Assembly: GCA_903831845.1 (NCBI GenBank)
Contig: CAIKZJ010000372.1
Location: forward strand, 1 to 33,995
Reading direction: 5' to 3'
Source of the DNA: an uncultured Ignavibacteriota bacterium
GTDB lineage: Bacteria; Bacteroidota; Ignavibacteria; Tepidaquicellales; Tepidaquicellaceae
Length of the DNA: 33,995 nt
Every line of letters starts with the position of its first letter. The first letter of the stretch is position 1. The notes beneath the pieces are model-generated. The model was not told the origin of the DNA and searched no databases. It was given only the letters and a program-made list of their open reading frames with translations. The position numbers were made by a program, and so were the translations under genes. This document shows, one piece after another, positions 32,652-33,995 of the stretch.

Positions 32652-33995
32652 CTAGAAATCTAATTTAAGTTTCGCGTAGAAATTCCTGCCCGGTTCTATG
32701 GTAATCAATCCTCTGTTTGACGATAAATGGTTCCTGTATTCCTTGTCGAATATGTTTTCAACACCCGCGAACAACTGCACGACTGCATACTGAAATTTGA
32801 AAGGCATCGATGAAACCGACGCGTTAAACACTCCGTATCCCGGTGTGTCTGTTTCACCTGGCGCCGTGTTTTCCTGCTTGTTGTACAACGAAGCATTTAA
32901 ATCCAGATTAACATAACTGTAAACCGGGAATCTGAATCCCGCTCTTGCGTTAAGAGGAGCAATCTGAGTAAGGTTCACGCCGTTCTGCGTATCTTCACCC
33001 CGTACATAAGAAAGCGAACCGTATGCTACAAAACTTCTGTAGAAATTGTACATGAAATCGACATCATATCCGTATAATCTCGCTTTGCCGATGTTTGTCT
33101 TTATAAAAGCAGGTTTGTTCTCGTACGTTCCGGGGATTTCCGCGACAAGATCTTCAAAATGATTGTAGAATACATTTCCTGTAAACGTCATGTTGTCTCT
33201 CCAGACTCTGAATCCGAGATCGGCAAAGAATCCCTTTTCCGGTGCAAGGTCGGGATTGCCCAATCTTATCGAACTGCCTAAATCGATGTACTGGTATCTT
33301 TCTTCGAGAGCAGGCGAACGGAACGACCTTGATACGTTGAATGTCAGATCGTAATTCTTTGTGAGCGAGTATATCAAACCGAGATTCGTGCTCCATGAAA
33401 CGTCATCCGCCTGTCGCGAATTCCACATAACTTTCTGACCTGTAGGCGTGTTGTTTCTTACGCCGTTGACAATCTCATAAACAGGCTGGTAAGCAAGCGA
33501 GTTCGTTACCTTTATCTGGTCGACTCTGCCGCCGATGTTGATTTTTAGTTTGTCGCAAAGAACCTTTATTTCATCCTGCACGTACGCCCCGATGCTTCTG
33601 TAATCCGCATCGGGTATGGGTTTTTCGCCGATTGTCTTATACACAGTGCTTAGTAATGCTCCCGATGTCGTATCGTAATTTTCAATTCTCTGGTTCTTCT
33701 CGCGCTTGCTGTCGAGAGCCCTCATCCAGAAATCAACGCCCGTGATAAGGTAATTTGACTTGCTGAACTGCCAGTCGGCCTTGAACTGAAGTCCGTTTGT
33801 GTAATGGCGCGCGTTAGGCGTAATATCAAGCACATAAACTTTCTGCTTGAGTTTGCCCGAAGCGGTTTTAACCTGCGATATGGTGTTAGGAACGTTATCA
33901 ACATCCCTTAATATTGACTGATAATAATACTTAACTGAAAATTCCTTCAGCGGTTCGGCTATATCTTTTATCCTGTATTCGCCGGATACCATATC
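32652..33995 (-). CDS. TonB-dependent outer-membrane receptor, C-terminal part (partial)
   Basis: The frame is open through the window edge (GAT precedes the first in-frame ATG at 33992), so the 447 residues seen are the C-terminal barrel part of a longer receptor; signal peptide, TonB box and plug lie outside. Typical barrel segments are FNVSRSFRSPALEERYQY, GNPDLAPEKGFFADLGF, a girdle of alternating aromatic strands (VAYGSLSYVRGEDTQNG), GVENIFDKEYRNHLSSNRG and a final strand EPGRNFYAKLKLDF ending in Phe. These fit FepA/BtuB-like receptors for siderophores, haem or cobalamin. The ligand cannot be told from this part. It ends in its own terminator, separate from the TrmB-type gene. Confidence 0.88.
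   Translation of the reverse strand, partial: DMVSGEYRIKDIAEPLKEFSVKYYYQSILRDVDNVPNTISQVKTASGKLKQKVYVLDITPNARHYTNGLQFKADWQFSKSNYLITGVDFWMRALDSKREKNQRIENYDTTSGALLSTVYKTIGEKPIPDADYRSIGAYVQDEIKVLCDKLKINIGGRVDQIKVTNSLAYQPVYEIVNGVRNNTPTGQKVMWNSRQADDVSWSTNLGLIYSLTKNYDLTFNVSRSFRSPALEERYQYIDLGSSIRLGNPDLAPEKGFFADLGFRVWRDNMTFTGNVFYNHFEDLVAEIPGTYENKPAFIKTNIGKARLYGYDVDFMYNFYRSFVAYGSLSYVRGEDTQNGVNLTQIAPLNARAGFRFPVYSYVNLDLNASLYNKQENTAPGETDTPGYGVFNASVSSMPFKFQYAVVQLFAGVENIFDKEYRNHLSSNRGLITIEPGRNFYAKLKLDF

Overview
The window looks like a chromosome fragment of an Ignavibacteria-like member of the Bacteroidota/Chlorobi group. Six proteins end in a type IX secretion (T9SS) type A sorting domain with the wording typical of that group (an N-[FY]-P-N-P-F-N core, then VYD..GR, SSG[VI]Y[FY]Y[KR] and a KK-[ML] ending). 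There is a gingipain-family peptidase, a TonB-dependent receptor and strong intrinsic terminators. Some genes have clear Shine-Dalgarno sites (for example those starting at 25756, and on the minus strand at 19113, 28765 and 9285); others have A-rich leaders only. No tRNA, rRNA, CRISPR array, insertion sequence or phage gene was seen.

Left part (1-17.9 kb): the 3' end of an outer-membrane barrel gene; three tandem paralogous T9SS proteins with a small cysteine/histidine motif; a predicted HD-domain hydrolase; a BNR-repeat T9SS protein; a YtcJ-like amidohydrolase; a lipoprotein; uvrA; a hybrid histidine kinase; a DUF971 protein; and a C25 (gingipain-like) peptidase.

Centre (18.2-27.7 kb): the most interesting region, a hydrogen-metabolism and signalling island. 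On the plus strand lie hydC (NuoE-like), hydB (NuoF-like) and hydA, together a complete trimeric, group A3-type [FeFe]-hydrogenase expected to couple NAD(H) and ferredoxin to H2. They are followed at 3 nt by a sensory [FeFe]-hydrogenase-like protein (HydS type) fused directly to a histidine kinase, then a stand-alone receiver and, past a terminator hairpin, a receiver-PAS-histidine kinase. Divergently transcribed are a second stand-alone receiver and a second NuoE-like subunit. HydA keeps all canonical H-cluster residues. HydS keeps the cysteine ligands but has Ala in place of the proton-relay Cys, the pattern expected of a sensor. None of these signalling proteins has a DNA-binding domain, and no HydE/F/G maturase is present in the window.

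Right part (27.8-34 kb): an NmrA-like NAD(P)-binding protein; a large BNR-repeat T9SS protein carrying a choice-of-anchor J domain, apparently in one operon with an upstream TrmB-type regulator; a promoter region with three inverted repeats; and the C-terminal two-thirds or so of a TonB-dependent receptor running off the window edge.

Inferred overall picture: an anaerobic or facultative cell that makes or uses H2 with a bifurcating hydrogenase, measures H2 or redox state through a dedicated sensory hydrogenase and phosphotransfer proteins, and exports many T9SS cargo proteins.
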